Shown piece by piece: positions 54,446 through 63,310 of a stretch of DNA of 64,000 bases; the stretch's first letter is position 1, and each line of letters opens with the position of its first letter. A program made the position numbers and the translations under genes. Under the pieces are notes generated by a model that was not told the origin of the DNA, ran no database searches, and worked only from the letters and a program-made list of their open reading frames with translations. The stretch lies in NCBI RefSeq assembly GCF_900115565.1, contig NZ_FOWW01000011.1, forward strand, positions 1 to 64,000, read 5' to 3'. The stretch comes from Amycolatopsis arida. GTDB taxonomy: Bacteria; Actinomycetota; Actinomycetes; Mycobacteriales; Pseudonocardiaceae.

Positions 54446-55726
54446 TCAGTGTGGTAGCGCGAGCAGGTCGCGCAGGGTGGTGAGGCTCAGCCCGGGCCCG
54501 CCGGCCGGACCCGGCACGCCGCGCAACGAGGCCAGTTCCTCGGCCGGCCGGTTCCGGTTCGCCTCGACCTGCTCCGGCGTGGGTGACACCGGGACGCCGT
54601 GGTACGGCGCGTTCTGCGCGCCGCGCACGGCGATCGGGCTGCCCTGCGGCTCGGCGCAGTAGGCGTTCTCGTCCGGCTGGCGTGGCGTGGTCTCGTTGCC
54701 CGGCCGGTAGCCGTGCTGGCCGGCGATCTGCGCCTCGGCCCGCGGGTAGCCCTTGGTGCACGGCGGCGGGTCGAACATGTTCAGCGCGAGCCCGAGGTGG
54801 GCGGTGCCGTCGCCGGGCGCCACGGTCTGCGCGCCGACGGAGAGCAGCGGGTAGGTGACGAACACCTGCTCAAGCCCGTCCAGCCGGGTCACCATCACGT
54901 TGGCCGTGGTGAGCAGGTTCGCCACCAGCGCGCCCAACCCGGGGCCCGTCTCCGCGAGGACCTCGCTGACCTGCCGGGACACCTCCGGAGTGACCGCGAT
55001 GAGGTGCCGCAGGTCGGCGTCGGAGTCGCGGAGCGTCTCGCTGAGCCGGTTCAGGTCGGCGCTGAACGAGCGCATCGAGCCGGCCAGCTCGTTCTGTGTG
55101 CGCAGCACCTGGCCGCCGGAGTCGAGCAGGGTGACCGTCTGCGGCAGGTACTCCCGCGCGGTGCTGGTGAAGTCCCGCGCGGTGTCGATCAGCACCTGCA
55201 GGTCGTCGCCCGTGCCGCGGAAGGCGTCGTAGGACTCGTCGACCACGGTGCGCAGCGCCTCGGTGGGCACCGAGGCCGCCAGGCCGTCCAGGTCGGCGAG
55301 GACCTCGTCGGTGCGGATCGGCGTGGTGGTCTTCTCCGCCGGGATGACATCGCCCTCGTCGAGGAACGGGCCGGACGCGGTCACCGGGCGCAGGTCGACG
55401 AACTGCTCACCCACCGCGGACCGGTTGGCCACGACGGCCCGCAGGTCGGCCGGCACCGGCGGGGTGTCCGGCTCGATGTGCAGGTCGGCTTCCAGCCCGC
55501 GAGCGGTGAGCCGGAGGTCGCCGACCCTGCCGATGTTGTACCCGCGGTAGGTCACCTCGGCGTTGGTGAAGATGCCGCCGGACTCGTCCAGCTGCAGCCG
55601 CACCGTGTAGCCGCCGGCGCCGAACACCCGCTCGACGTCGGTGAACCGGATCAGCGCGTACACCACCGACACCACCGCGATCACCGCGAACGCGACCAGT
55701 TGCCACTTCGTCTTGCGGATCAGCAT
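54446..55726 (-). CDS. mceF: MceF-type Mce substrate-binding protein
   Basis: The 426-aa protein has an N-terminal membrane anchor (LVAFAVIAVVSVVYALI) and the Mce/MlaD domain near residues 38-115 (YTVRLQLDESGGIFTNAEVTYRG, split here by family position). Long helices follow that form the shuttle tunnel. It is the sixth Mce protein and overlaps mceE by one base (TGATG). Confidence 0.92.
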   Translation of the reverse strand: MLIRKTKWQLVAFAVIAVVSVVYALIRFTDVERVFGAGGYTVRLQLDESGGIFTNAEVTYRGYNIGRVGDLRLTARGLEADLHIEPDTPPVPADLRAVVANRSAVGEQFVDLRPVTASGPFLDEGDVIPAEKTTTPIRTDEVLADLDGLAASVPTEALRTVVDESYDAFRGTGDDLQVLIDTARDFTSTAREYLPQTVTLLDSGGQVLRTQNELAGSMRSFSADLNRLSETLRDSDADLRHLIAVTPEVSRQVSEVLAETGPGLGALVANLLTTANVMVTRLDGLEQVFVTYPLLSVGAQTVAPGDGTAHLGLALNMFDPPPCTKGYPRAEAQIAGQHGYRPGNETTPRQPDENAYCAEPQGSPIAVRGAQNAPYHGVPVSPTPEQVEANRNRPAEELASLRGVPGPAGGPGLSLTTLRDLLALPH

Positions 55727-56967
55727 CAGCCGGCACCTCCCGCCAGCACGCCCAAGATGCCGGCCACCCCGGTCTGCTGCGGCCGGGGCTGGCCACCGGG
55801 GGGCGCGCTCCCGGTGGATCCGGTCGAGGCCCGCGCCGCCGGGTCACCGCCGCCGGCGTCCGGCAGCGGCAGCGGCGGTGGGGCGTCCGGCGATCGCCCC
55901 GGCACGCCGCCGGACAGCTCGTCCGGCAGCACGTCCTGCAGTGGGTTCTGCCGGCTGCGGCCCAGGTTGGCGAGGATCTCCTGGAGGTTGAGGTCGATCT
56001 TGGCGTACAGGTTGAAGTAGTCGCCCTTCACGCCCTCGACGGCGGCGTCGTTGAACGGGAACGTCAGCAGCACCTCGAGCGCCTTGGGCAGGTCGGCGCC
56101 GGCCTCGGCGAGCTTGCGCAGGGTGGGCAGCAGCGTGCGGAGGTTGGCGACCAGGTCCTCCTGGCTGCGCTGCACGGTGTCGACCGCGACGCCGGACAGC
56201 TCGCGCAGCGCCTGCAGCATGGTCACCAGCTGGCCGCGCTGCTCCTCGAGTACCTGGAACCCCGGGCCGAGGTCCTCCAGCGCGCCGGCGATCCGGTCCC
56301 GCTGGGCGTTCAGCGTCGACGACAGCCGGTTGAGCCCGTCCAGCGCCCTGGTGATGGTGGCCGACTGCGCGTCGAGGCTGCGCATGAGCTCCTCGGAGTT
56401 GCGCAGCAACGCCTTGATGTCGGCCTCCTTGCCCCGGGTGGCCTTGTTGAGCTCCTTGGTGATCGTGTTGAGCTGCTCGACCCCGCCGCCGTTGAGCAGC
56501 ATGGACAGCGCGCCGAGCACCTCCTCGACCTCGACGTTGCGGTTGGTCCGCTCCAGCGGGATCAGCGCGCCGTCGGCCAGCTCGCCAACGCCCCTGCCCT
56601 GCGGCGGCGGGGCGAGCTCGACGTACTTCTCGCCGAGCAGGCTGGACTGGCGCAGGTTGGCCAGCGCGTTGGCCGGCAGCTCCACGCCGCCGTTGACCAG
56701 CAACCGCACCTCGGCGGTCCAGCCGTCCTGGGCCAGCCCGATGTGCTCCACCCTGCCGACCGGCACCTCGTTGACCTTCACCCCGGCCTGCGGCACGAGG
56801 TCGAGCACGTCGCGGAAGTGGACGGTGACCTGGTAGGGGTGGTCGCCGAGGTCGGCGCCACCGGGCAGCGGGATGTCGTAGATCCCGGTGAAGTCGCCGC
56901 ACCCGGCCACGCCGAGCAGGCCGGCGGCGCACACCACGCCCGCGACCGCGCGTCGAAGGCCCATCAT
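55726..56967 (-). CDS. mceE: MceE-type Mce lipoprotein
   Basis: The 413-aa protein carries a lipobox LLGVAGC near residue 21, the lipoprotein that characterises the fifth Mce gene (LprK-like). The MCE domain follows (YQVTVHFRDVLDLVPQAGV). Two ATGs in tandem overlap the mceD stop (ATGATG). The C-terminal tail is Pro/Gly-rich. Confidence 0.93.
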   Translation of the reverse strand: MMGLRRAVAGVVCAAGLLGVAGCGDFTGIYDIPLPGGADLGDHPYQVTVHFRDVLDLVPQAGVKVNEVPVGRVEHIGLAQDGWTAEVRLLVNGGVELPANALANLRQSSLLGEKYVELAPPPQGRGVGELADGALIPLERTNRNVEVEEVLGALSMLLNGGGVEQLNTITKELNKATRGKEADIKALLRNSEELMRSLDAQSATITRALDGLNRLSSTLNAQRDRIAGALEDLGPGFQVLEEQRGQLVTMLQALRELSGVAVDTVQRSQEDLVANLRTLLPTLRKLAEAGADLPKALEVLLTFPFNDAAVEGVKGDYFNLYAKIDLNLQEILANLGRSRQNPLQDVLPDELSGGVPGRSPDAPPPLPLPDAGGGDPAARASTGSTGSAPPGGQPRPQQTGVAGILGVLAGGAG

Positions 56968-58151
56968 TGACCACCTCCCGGCGTCCCGTAGAGCTGGGTG
57001 GCCAGCGGCAGCGGCAGCGGGGGGAGCTGCTGGTGCTGCGCCGCGTAGAGCACCTGGGCCACCGACGGCAGCGGCACCAGCCCGTCCAGCACCGGGGCGA
57101 TGGCCGCACACGTGTCGCCGAGGAGGTCCAGCGCCTCGGGGGTCTGCCTGAGCAGGTTGCAGATCATCGCGATCGGCGGCTGGGTCAGCTCGTTGAGCAC
57201 CGCCCTGGCGTCCAGCGTCCCCGAGGCGGCGTTGTACGTGTTGACCAGGTTGCCGAGGGCCACCGGCGCCACGTCCATGGTCTCGGCCAGCGCGGCCCGC
57301 TGCTCCACCAGCACCCTGGTGACGCTGGCCAGCTTGTCCACGTTGGACCTGACCCGGCCGCGGTTGTCCTCGACGAACTTCTGCACCGCGTCCAGCGTCG
57401 TGGCCAGCTGCCGCACGGTGGCGGACAGGTTCTCCCGCTCGCCGGCGAGGAAGCCGCTGACGTCGGCGAGCTGCCGCTCGAACTGCCGGACCTGGGCGTC
57501 GCTGCGCAGCAGCGTGGTGGAGAACTCGCCGAGGTTCTCGACGGTGGCGAACAGGTCCTCCGAGTTGCCGGAGAGCGTGCCCGCGGCCTGGCCGAGCTTG
57601 GTGATGGTGTCGTTGAGCGCCTGCCCGTTGCCCTCGAAGTTCTCCGCCAGCGTGGTCAGCAGCGTCGACAGCGAGCCGTCCTTGTTCGCCCCCTCGGGGC
57701 CGAGCGCCTTGCTGACCCGGCTGAGGCTGGCGTAGAGGTCGTCGACCTCCAGCGGCACCGCGGTGCGATCGAGCGGGAACAGCGCGCCGTCGGGCAGCAC
57801 CGGCCCGCCGGTGTAGGCCGGGGTGAGCTGCACGTACCGGTCGGAGACCAGCGACGGCGCGACGATCACCGCCTGCGCCGCGGCCGGCACGGTCACCGCC
57901 CGGTCGTACTCCAGCTCCACCTTCACCCGGTCGCCCTGCGGCTCGACCGAGGTGACCTCGCCGACCTCGACGCCGAGCACCTTGACGCTGTTGCCGGCGT
58001 AGAGCCCGATGGCGGTCGGGAAGTAGGCGGTGGCGGACTTGGTGTTGGCGTCCTTCAGCGTCCACCACAGGGCGCCGGCCACCACGAGGCCGAGCACGCA
58101 GGCGATCGCGATGCCGCGGGCGAGCTGCTGTCCGAAGCGGGTGTCGGTCAT
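56964..58151 (-). CDS. mceD: MceD-type Mce protein
   Basis: The 395-aa protein has an N-terminal membrane helix (GIAIACVLGLVVAGALWW), an MCE domain (TAYFPTAIGLYAGNSVKVLG) and long coiled helices. It ends Pro/Leu-rich. It overlaps mceC and mceE by 4 nt. Confidence 0.93.
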   Translation of the reverse strand: MTDTRFGQQLARGIAIACVLGLVVAGALWWTLKDANTKSATAYFPTAIGLYAGNSVKVLGVEVGEVTSVEPQGDRVKVELEYDRAVTVPAAAQAVIVAPSLVSDRYVQLTPAYTGGPVLPDGALFPLDRTAVPLEVDDLYASLSRVSKALGPEGANKDGSLSTLLTTLAENFEGNGQALNDTITKLGQAAGTLSGNSEDLFATVENLGEFSTTLLRSDAQVRQFERQLADVSGFLAGERENLSATVRQLATTLDAVQKFVEDNRGRVRSNVDKLASVTRVLVEQRAALAETMDVAPVALGNLVNTYNAASGTLDARAVLNELTQPPIAMICNLLRQTPEALDLLGDTCAAIAPVLDGLVPLPSVAQVLYAAQHQQLPPLPLPLATQLYGTPGGGQ

Positions 58152-59134
58152 CGCGCGTAGCACCCCTCTTCGTTGATCGGCCCCACCGACGGCAGCAGCA
58201 GCCCACAGATGTAGTTGTCGAACCAGCGCCCGTTGCCGATGGTGTTGGTGAACAGCCGGATGAACGGCGCGTACCGGCGGATGCCCTCGCCGAGCGCCTC
58301 CTGGTTGCGGTGCAGCATGTCGGTGAGCTGGTCGAGCTGCGCGAGCACGGGGTCGAGCTGGGCCTGGTTGTCGTCGACGAGGCCGCGCAGCTCGGTGGAC
58401 AGCCGCTGGGTACCGTCCAGCAGCGCGCTGATGGCCGCCTTGCGCCGGGACACCTCGGCGAGCAGCTGGTTGCCGTCGGCCAGCAGCTTCTCGATCTCGG
58501 CGTCCCGGTCGACGAGGGTCTGGCTGACCTGCCGGGTGTTCGCCAGCAGCTCGGCCAGCTGCGCGTCGCGCGAGGCGATGGTGTCGGACAGCCGGGACAG
58601 GCCGGTCAGCGCGCCGCGGATGTCGTCCGGGGTCCCGGAGAAGGTCTGCGACAGCACGTCGAAGCTCTGCGCGAGCTGGTCGGTGTCGATCGCGTCGACG
58701 GTCTGGGAGAGCCCGCGGAAGGCCTCCAACACGTCGTAGGGCGCGGCGGTGCGCTCCCGCGGGATCGGCTGGCCGGGATCGAGCTCCCGCTGCCCCATCG
58801 GGTCCAGCGCGAGGTACTTCTGCCCGAGCAGGGTCTTCAGCTTGATCGCGGCGCTGGTCCGGTCGCCCAGCCAGGCGCCCTTGACCTGGAACGACACCGC
58901 CACCTTGTCGCCCTCCAGCTCGACCCCGCGCACCTCGCCGACCTTGACGCCGGCGACCCGGACCTCGTCGTCGGGCTGCAGGCCCGCGGCCTCGCTGAAG
59001 TGCGCGGTGTAGGTCGTGCCGCCGCCGATCAGTGGCAGGTCCTCCGAGTTCAGCGCGGCGATCATGCCGAGCACGATCACCGCGATCCCGACCAGCGCGA
59101 TCGGGATGGGGTTGCGGCTCTGGAACGACTTCAT
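58148..59134 (-). CDS. mceC: MceC-type Mce protein
   Basis: The ATG at 59134 gives MKSFQSRNPIPIALVG and 328 aa; the longer open frame is a mceB shadow. It has one membrane helix, an MCE domain (TYTAHFSEAAGLQPDDEVRV) and a helical part. It overlaps mceB and mceD by 4 nt. Confidence 0.93.
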   Translation of the reverse strand: MKSFQSRNPIPIALVGIAVIVLGMIAALNSEDLPLIGGGTTYTAHFSEAAGLQPDDEVRVAGVKVGEVRGVELEGDKVAVSFQVKGAWLGDRTSAAIKLKTLLGQKYLALDPMGQRELDPGQPIPRERTAAPYDVLEAFRGLSQTVDAIDTDQLAQSFDVLSQTFSGTPDDIRGALTGLSRLSDTIASRDAQLAELLANTRQVSQTLVDRDAEIEKLLADGNQLLAEVSRRKAAISALLDGTQRLSTELRGLVDDNQAQLDPVLAQLDQLTDMLHRNQEALGEGIRRYAPFIRLFTNTIGNGRWFDNYICGLLLPSVGPINEEGCYAR

Positions 59135-60162
59135 GCGCCACACCTCTCCCTGGTGACCGGCGCGATCGGCAGGTCGAACGGCTTGCTCATCAGGCCGGGG
59201 ATCTGGATGCTGCCGCTGGCCGAGCAGAGGTAGAAGTTGAACCACGAGCCGTAGTCGGCGGTCCGGGACATCCGGGTCACCTTCTCCGGCAGGAACTGGA
59301 TGAAGTGCTCGACGACCTGCTCGTGGTCGTTGAGGTTCTGGGCCACCTGGCCGAGCGCGTCGATGTCCTCGCGCAGCGGCTCCCTGGCCTCGGTCAGCAG
59401 GCCGGCGGTGGTGGAGGCCAGCCCGCCGAGTGACTCGATCGCGTCGCCGATCGGCTCGCGGTCCTGGGCCAGCCCGGACACCAGCTGCTGCATCCGGATG
59501 ATCAGGTCGTTCAGCTGCGGGGTACGCGCGTTGACCGTGTCCAGCACACCGTTGAGGTTGTCGATCACCTCGCCGATCACCCGGTCCTTCTCGGCGATCT
59601 TCGTCGTGAGCGAGGCGGTGTGCGCGAGCAGGCTCTCCACGGTGCCGCCCTCGCCCTGGAGCACCTGGATGATCTGGTACGAGAGCGTGTTGACGTCGTC
59701 CGGGGTCAGCGCGGTGAACAGCGGCTTGAAGCCGTTGAACAGCTCGGTGAGGTCCAGCGCCGGCTTGGTCCGCTCCAGCGGGATGGTGTCGCCCGGCTCG
59801 AGCAGCCGGTTGGGGTCGCCATCACCCTGCTCGAGCGCGACGTAGCGCTGGCCGACCAGGTTACGGAACTTGATCGTGGCGGTGACCCCGGCGGGCAGCC
59901 TCCGGTTGGCGTCGACGGCGAACTCCACCTCGGCGAAGCGCCGGTCGACGATCCGGATCTCCTCGACCTGACCGACCCGGACGCCGGCGATGCGCACGTC
60001 GTCGTTGGGCAGCAGCAGGGTCGCGTCGGTGAACCGGGCCTTGTACGTCTTCGTGTCGCTCAGGTTCAGGTTGGCGATGCTGATCCCGAGCACGGCGGTG
60101 AACAGGGTCGTGACGACGATGAAGATCGTCAGCTTGACCAGCGGGCCGAGCAGTCCCCTCAT
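59131..60162 (-). CDS. mceB: MceB-type Mce protein
   Basis: The ATG at 60162 yields MRGLLGPLVKLTIFIVV and 343 aa. A membrane helix, an MCE domain (YKARFTDATLLLPNDDVRIA) and helices that end in a Cys-containing WFNFYLCSASG segment are present. It overlaps mceA and mceC by 4 nt. Confidence 0.93.
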   Translation of the reverse strand: MRGLLGPLVKLTIFIVVTTLFTAVLGISIANLNLSDTKTYKARFTDATLLLPNDDVRIAGVRVGQVEEIRIVDRRFAEVEFAVDANRRLPAGVTATIKFRNLVGQRYVALEQGDGDPNRLLEPGDTIPLERTKPALDLTELFNGFKPLFTALTPDDVNTLSYQIIQVLQGEGGTVESLLAHTASLTTKIAEKDRVIGEVIDNLNGVLDTVNARTPQLNDLIIRMQQLVSGLAQDREPIGDAIESLGGLASTTAGLLTEAREPLREDIDALGQVAQNLNDHEQVVEHFIQFLPEKVTRMSRTADYGSWFNFYLCSASGSIQIPGLMSKPFDLPIAPVTRERCGA

Positions 60163-61499
60163 CGCACGTTCACCTCCGCCCCGCGGTACAGCGGGCCGAC
60201 CAGCAGGCCGCTCCAGCCGGGCACGTCGGACGGCGCCATCCCGAGCTGCATGCCGAGCAGCTCGGACAGCAGCGCGTGCTCGGCGGGGGTGTTGGCGGGG
60301 TTGCCGGCCATCGGGTTGACGGGAGCACCACCCCCGCCCATCACCTTCTCGGCGTTCTGCGGGGGGTTGAGCCCGTCGTTCACCGACCGGGCGGGCGGTG
60401 GGTGCTCGCTGCCGTCCTTGATCGGTCCCTCCGGCGGGTGTTGCGGGAACGGCACCGGGTAGGCGTCCATGGCGTAGCAGCGCGGGCCGCGCTTGTCGTT
60501 GAACTCCGGCTCGTCCCGCCCCGGCTGGTACGGCCCGCGGTGGTTGGTGATCTCGAGCGTGGCGTGCAGCCCGGGATTGTCGGTGCCCTTGCCGAACACG
60601 ATGTCGAGCTTGGGCACCAGCTCGGCCATCTGGCCGAGCACGCACGGCAGCTCCGGCGCGTACTTGGCGAGCACCTCGCCGGTCGGCCGCAGCGACTTCC
60701 CGAGCGCGATGATGTTCTCCGAGTTGGCTTCGAGGAACCCGCGCAGGTCGTCCGCGGCGAAGGTGAGGTCGGAGTAGAGAATTTGCAGGCTCTGCCGCTG
60801 GTCGACGATCGTGCGCGAGGTGGTGCGCAGGTTGTCCAGGGTCTGCACCAGGTCGGGGGCGACCTCGGACAGCGTGTCGGAGAACGTGGCGAGCTGGCGC
60901 AGGTTCTCCTGCAACGCCGGTACGTGCGGGTTGAGTTCGCCGAGGTAGCCGCCCAGCTCGGACAGCGTCTCGCCGAGCGGCTCGCCACGGCCCTGCAACG
61001 ACGTCGAGATCGCGGTGAGCGTGCTGGACAGCTTCTGCGGCTGCACCGCCTGCAGCACCGGCAGCAGGTGCTCGAACGCCTGGGACAGCTCGACCGCCGC
61101 CGAGCTGCGGTCCTGCGGGATCACGTCACCGTCGGACAACGAGCGCTCCGCGGGGTCCTCCGGGATCCGCAACGCCACGTACCGCTCGCCGAACAGCGTC
61201 TTCGGCAGGAACCGGGCGGAGACGTTCTCCGGGATCAGCTTCGCCGAGGCCGGGTCCAGCCGCAGGGTGAGCTCCGAGCCGGTCGGGGTGGGCGCGACCT
61301 CGTGCACGGTGCCCACGATGAGCCCGCGCACCTTCACGTCGGACTGCTCGGCGAGCTGGTTGCCCACCTTGTCGGCGTACAGCTTCACCGTCACGAACTC
61401 GCTGAACGCCTTGTTGTACATGGCCACGCTCAGTGCGACACCGCCGAGTAACACGGCGATGAACGCGAGGCCGAGCAGGCGACGTCCCAACGTGCTCAT
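60159..61499 (-). CDS. mceA: MceA-type Mce protein
   Basis: The 446-aa protein is the first Mce subunit: a membrane helix (LLGLAFIAVLLGGVALSVA), an MCE domain at about residues 35-115 (VTVKLYADKVGNQLAEQSDV) and a Pro-rich C-terminal tail. It overlaps yrbEB and mceB by 4 nt. Confidence 0.93.
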   Translation of the reverse strand: MSTLGRRLLGLAFIAVLLGGVALSVAMYNKAFSEFVTVKLYADKVGNQLAEQSDVKVRGLIVGTVHEVAPTPTGSELTLRLDPASAKLIPENVSARFLPKTLFGERYVALRIPEDPAERSLSDGDVIPQDRSSAAVELSQAFEHLLPVLQAVQPQKLSSTLTAISTSLQGRGEPLGETLSELGGYLGELNPHVPALQENLRQLATFSDTLSEVAPDLVQTLDNLRTTSRTIVDQRQSLQILYSDLTFAADDLRGFLEANSENIIALGKSLRPTGEVLAKYAPELPCVLGQMAELVPKLDIVFGKGTDNPGLHATLEITNHRGPYQPGRDEPEFNDKRGPRCYAMDAYPVPFPQHPPEGPIKDGSEHPPPARSVNDGLNPPQNAEKVMGGGGAPVNPMAGNPANTPAEHALLSELLGMQLGMAPSDVPGWSGLLVGPLYRGAEVNVR

Positions 61500-62353
61500 C
61501 CGGCGATCCTCACCGTCGTGGTCGTACCCCAGATGGCGAAGCCGATGAAGAAGTTCACGATCGCCACGGTGACGATCGTGGTGCGCACCGCCCTACCGAC
61601 GGCGACGCCGACGCCGGCCGGGCCCCCGGTGGCCCGGTAGCCGTAGTAGCAGTGCGACAGGATGATGAACACCGCGAAGATCAGCACCTTCGCGAACGAG
61701 ATGAACACGTCCTGCGGTGGCAGGAACAGGTTGAAGTAGTGGTCGTAGGTACCCGCCGACTGGTCGTAGAAGTACACCGTCACGATGCGTGAGCCCAGGT
61801 AGGACATCAGCAGGCCGATGATGTACAGCGGGATGACCGCGATGAACCCGGCGATGATCCGGGTGGTCACCAGGTAGGGCAGGCTCGGCACGCCCATCAC
61901 CTCGAGCGCGTCGACCTCCTCGGAGATCCGCATCGCGCCGAGCTGCGCGGTGAACCCGGCGCCCACGGTCGCCGACAGCGCGAGCCCGGCGACCAGCGGC
62001 GCGATCTCCCGGGTGTTGATGTAGGCCGAGGCGAACCCGGCGAACGCGGCGGTGCCGATCTGGTCCAGCGCGGCGTAGCCCTGCAGGCCGACCACGATGC
62101 CGGTGAACACGGTCAGCCCGACCATGACGCCGACGGTGCCGCCGATCACGGCCAGCGCGCCGGAGCCGAAGCTGACCTCGGCGAGCAGGCGCATGGTCTC
62201 CTTCAGGTACCGGCGCACCGCGCGGGGCACCCAGGCCAGCGCGCGGACGTAGAAGGAGAGCTGGTCGCCGAGCTGGTCGAGCATGCCCAGCGGCTTGTCG
62301 ACGGCCCTGCGCGCACCCTGCCCGAGGGTGGACAACGAGGAGAACCCGGCCAC
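61496..62353 (-). CDS. yrbEB: YrbE-type Mce permease, second copy
   Basis: The GTG at 62353 follows AAGGGGAG and gives 285 aa (VAGFSSLSTLGQGAR start). It has the MlaE-family membrane segments and the conserved MRISEEVDALEVMGVPSLPYL loop. Two YrbE proteins form the importer channel. It begins 2 nt after the yrbEA stop. Confidence 0.94.
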   Translation of the reverse strand: MAGFSSLSTLGQGARRAVDKPLGMLDQLGDQLSFYVRALAWVPRAVRRYLKETMRLLAEVSFGSGALAVIGGTVGVMVGLTVFTGIVVGLQGYAALDQIGTAAFAGFASAYINTREIAPLVAGLALSATVGAGFTAQLGAMRISEEVDALEVMGVPSLPYLVTTRIIAGFIAVIPLYIIGLLMSYLGSRIVTVYFYDQSAGTYDHYFNLFLPPQDVFISFAKVLIFAVFIILSHCYYGYRATGGPAGVGVAVGRAVRTTIVTVAIVNFFIGFAIWGTTTTVRIAG

Positions 62354-62355
62354 GA

Positions 62356-63150
62356 TCAGCTCCCCTTCGGCGGCACGACCTGCAGGTACAGCAGGGTCAG
62401 GATGAAGTTGACGAAGAACAGCAGCAGGAACGTGATGACCACGGACTGGTTCACCGCATCCCCGACGCCCTTCGGCCCCGGCGGCGGGTTCAGCCCGCGG
62501 TAGGCGGCCACGATCCCGGCGATGAACCCGAAGATCAACGCCTTGATCTCGCTGATCCACAGGTCGGGCAGCTGGGCGAGCGCGGAGAAGCTGGCGAGGT
62601 AGGCACCCGGGGTGCCGCCCTGGAGCACCACGTTGAAGAAGTAGCCGCCGAGCACGCCGATGACGCTGACCACGCCGTTGAGCAGCACCGCGACGAGCAT
62701 CGCGGCGAGCACCCTCGGCACGATCAGCCGCTGCACCGGGGAGACCCCGAGCACCTCCATCGCGGCGATCTCCTCGCGGATGGTGCGGGCGCCGATGTCG
62801 GCACACATCGCGCTGCCGCCGGCGCCGGCGATGAGCAGCGCGGTCACGATCGGCGCGGCCTGCTGGATGATCGCCAGCACGCTGGCGGCGCCGATGAACG
62901 ACTGCGCGCCGAGCTGGACGATCAGCGAGCCGAGCTGCAGCGCGACCAGCGCGCCGAACGGGATCGCGACCAGCGCGGTGGGCAGGATCGTCACGCTGGC
63001 GATGAACCAGGCCTGCTGGATGAACTCGCGCATCTGGAACGGCCGCTGGAAGATGCCGCGGGCCACGTCGAGGCCGAGCGCGAAGAGCTTGCCGGTCTCC
63101 CGCAGCATGCCCATGCCGGGGATCCGGACCGTGGTGGCCGGCGCGCTCAT
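62356..63150 (-). CDS. yrbEA: YrbE-type Mce permease, first copy
   Basis: The 264-aa protein is an MlaE-family permease with five or so membrane helices and the conserved AGAGGSAMCADIGARTIREE and AAMEVLGVSPVQRLIVPRV loops. It lies 160 nt downstream of the mceG coding end. Confidence 0.94.
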   Translation of the reverse strand: MSAPATTVRIPGMGMLRETGKLFALGLDVARGIFQRPFQMREFIQQAWFIASVTILPTALVAIPFGALVALQLGSLIVQLGAQSFIGAASVLAIIQQAAPIVTALLIAGAGGSAMCADIGARTIREEIAAMEVLGVSPVQRLIVPRVLAAMLVAVLLNGVVSVIGVLGGYFFNVVLQGGTPGAYLASFSALAQLPDLWISEIKALIFGFIAGIVAAYRGLNPPPGPKGVGDAVNQSVVITFLLLFFVNFILTLLYLQVVPPKGS

Positions 63151-63310
63151 GGCCGCTCCCGCCGAGTGCGGGACGACGGTGCCGGCGCGACCGCGCGCGC
63201 GGCGATGTCACGTGTCATCCGGAGTGGTTCCTTCGTCGCACCCATGAGTGCTCGTCCTACTGTGCTCGTGCCTGGTCCCGGTCCGCGGCGGCCCGGCGCC
63301 GCGGACCCGC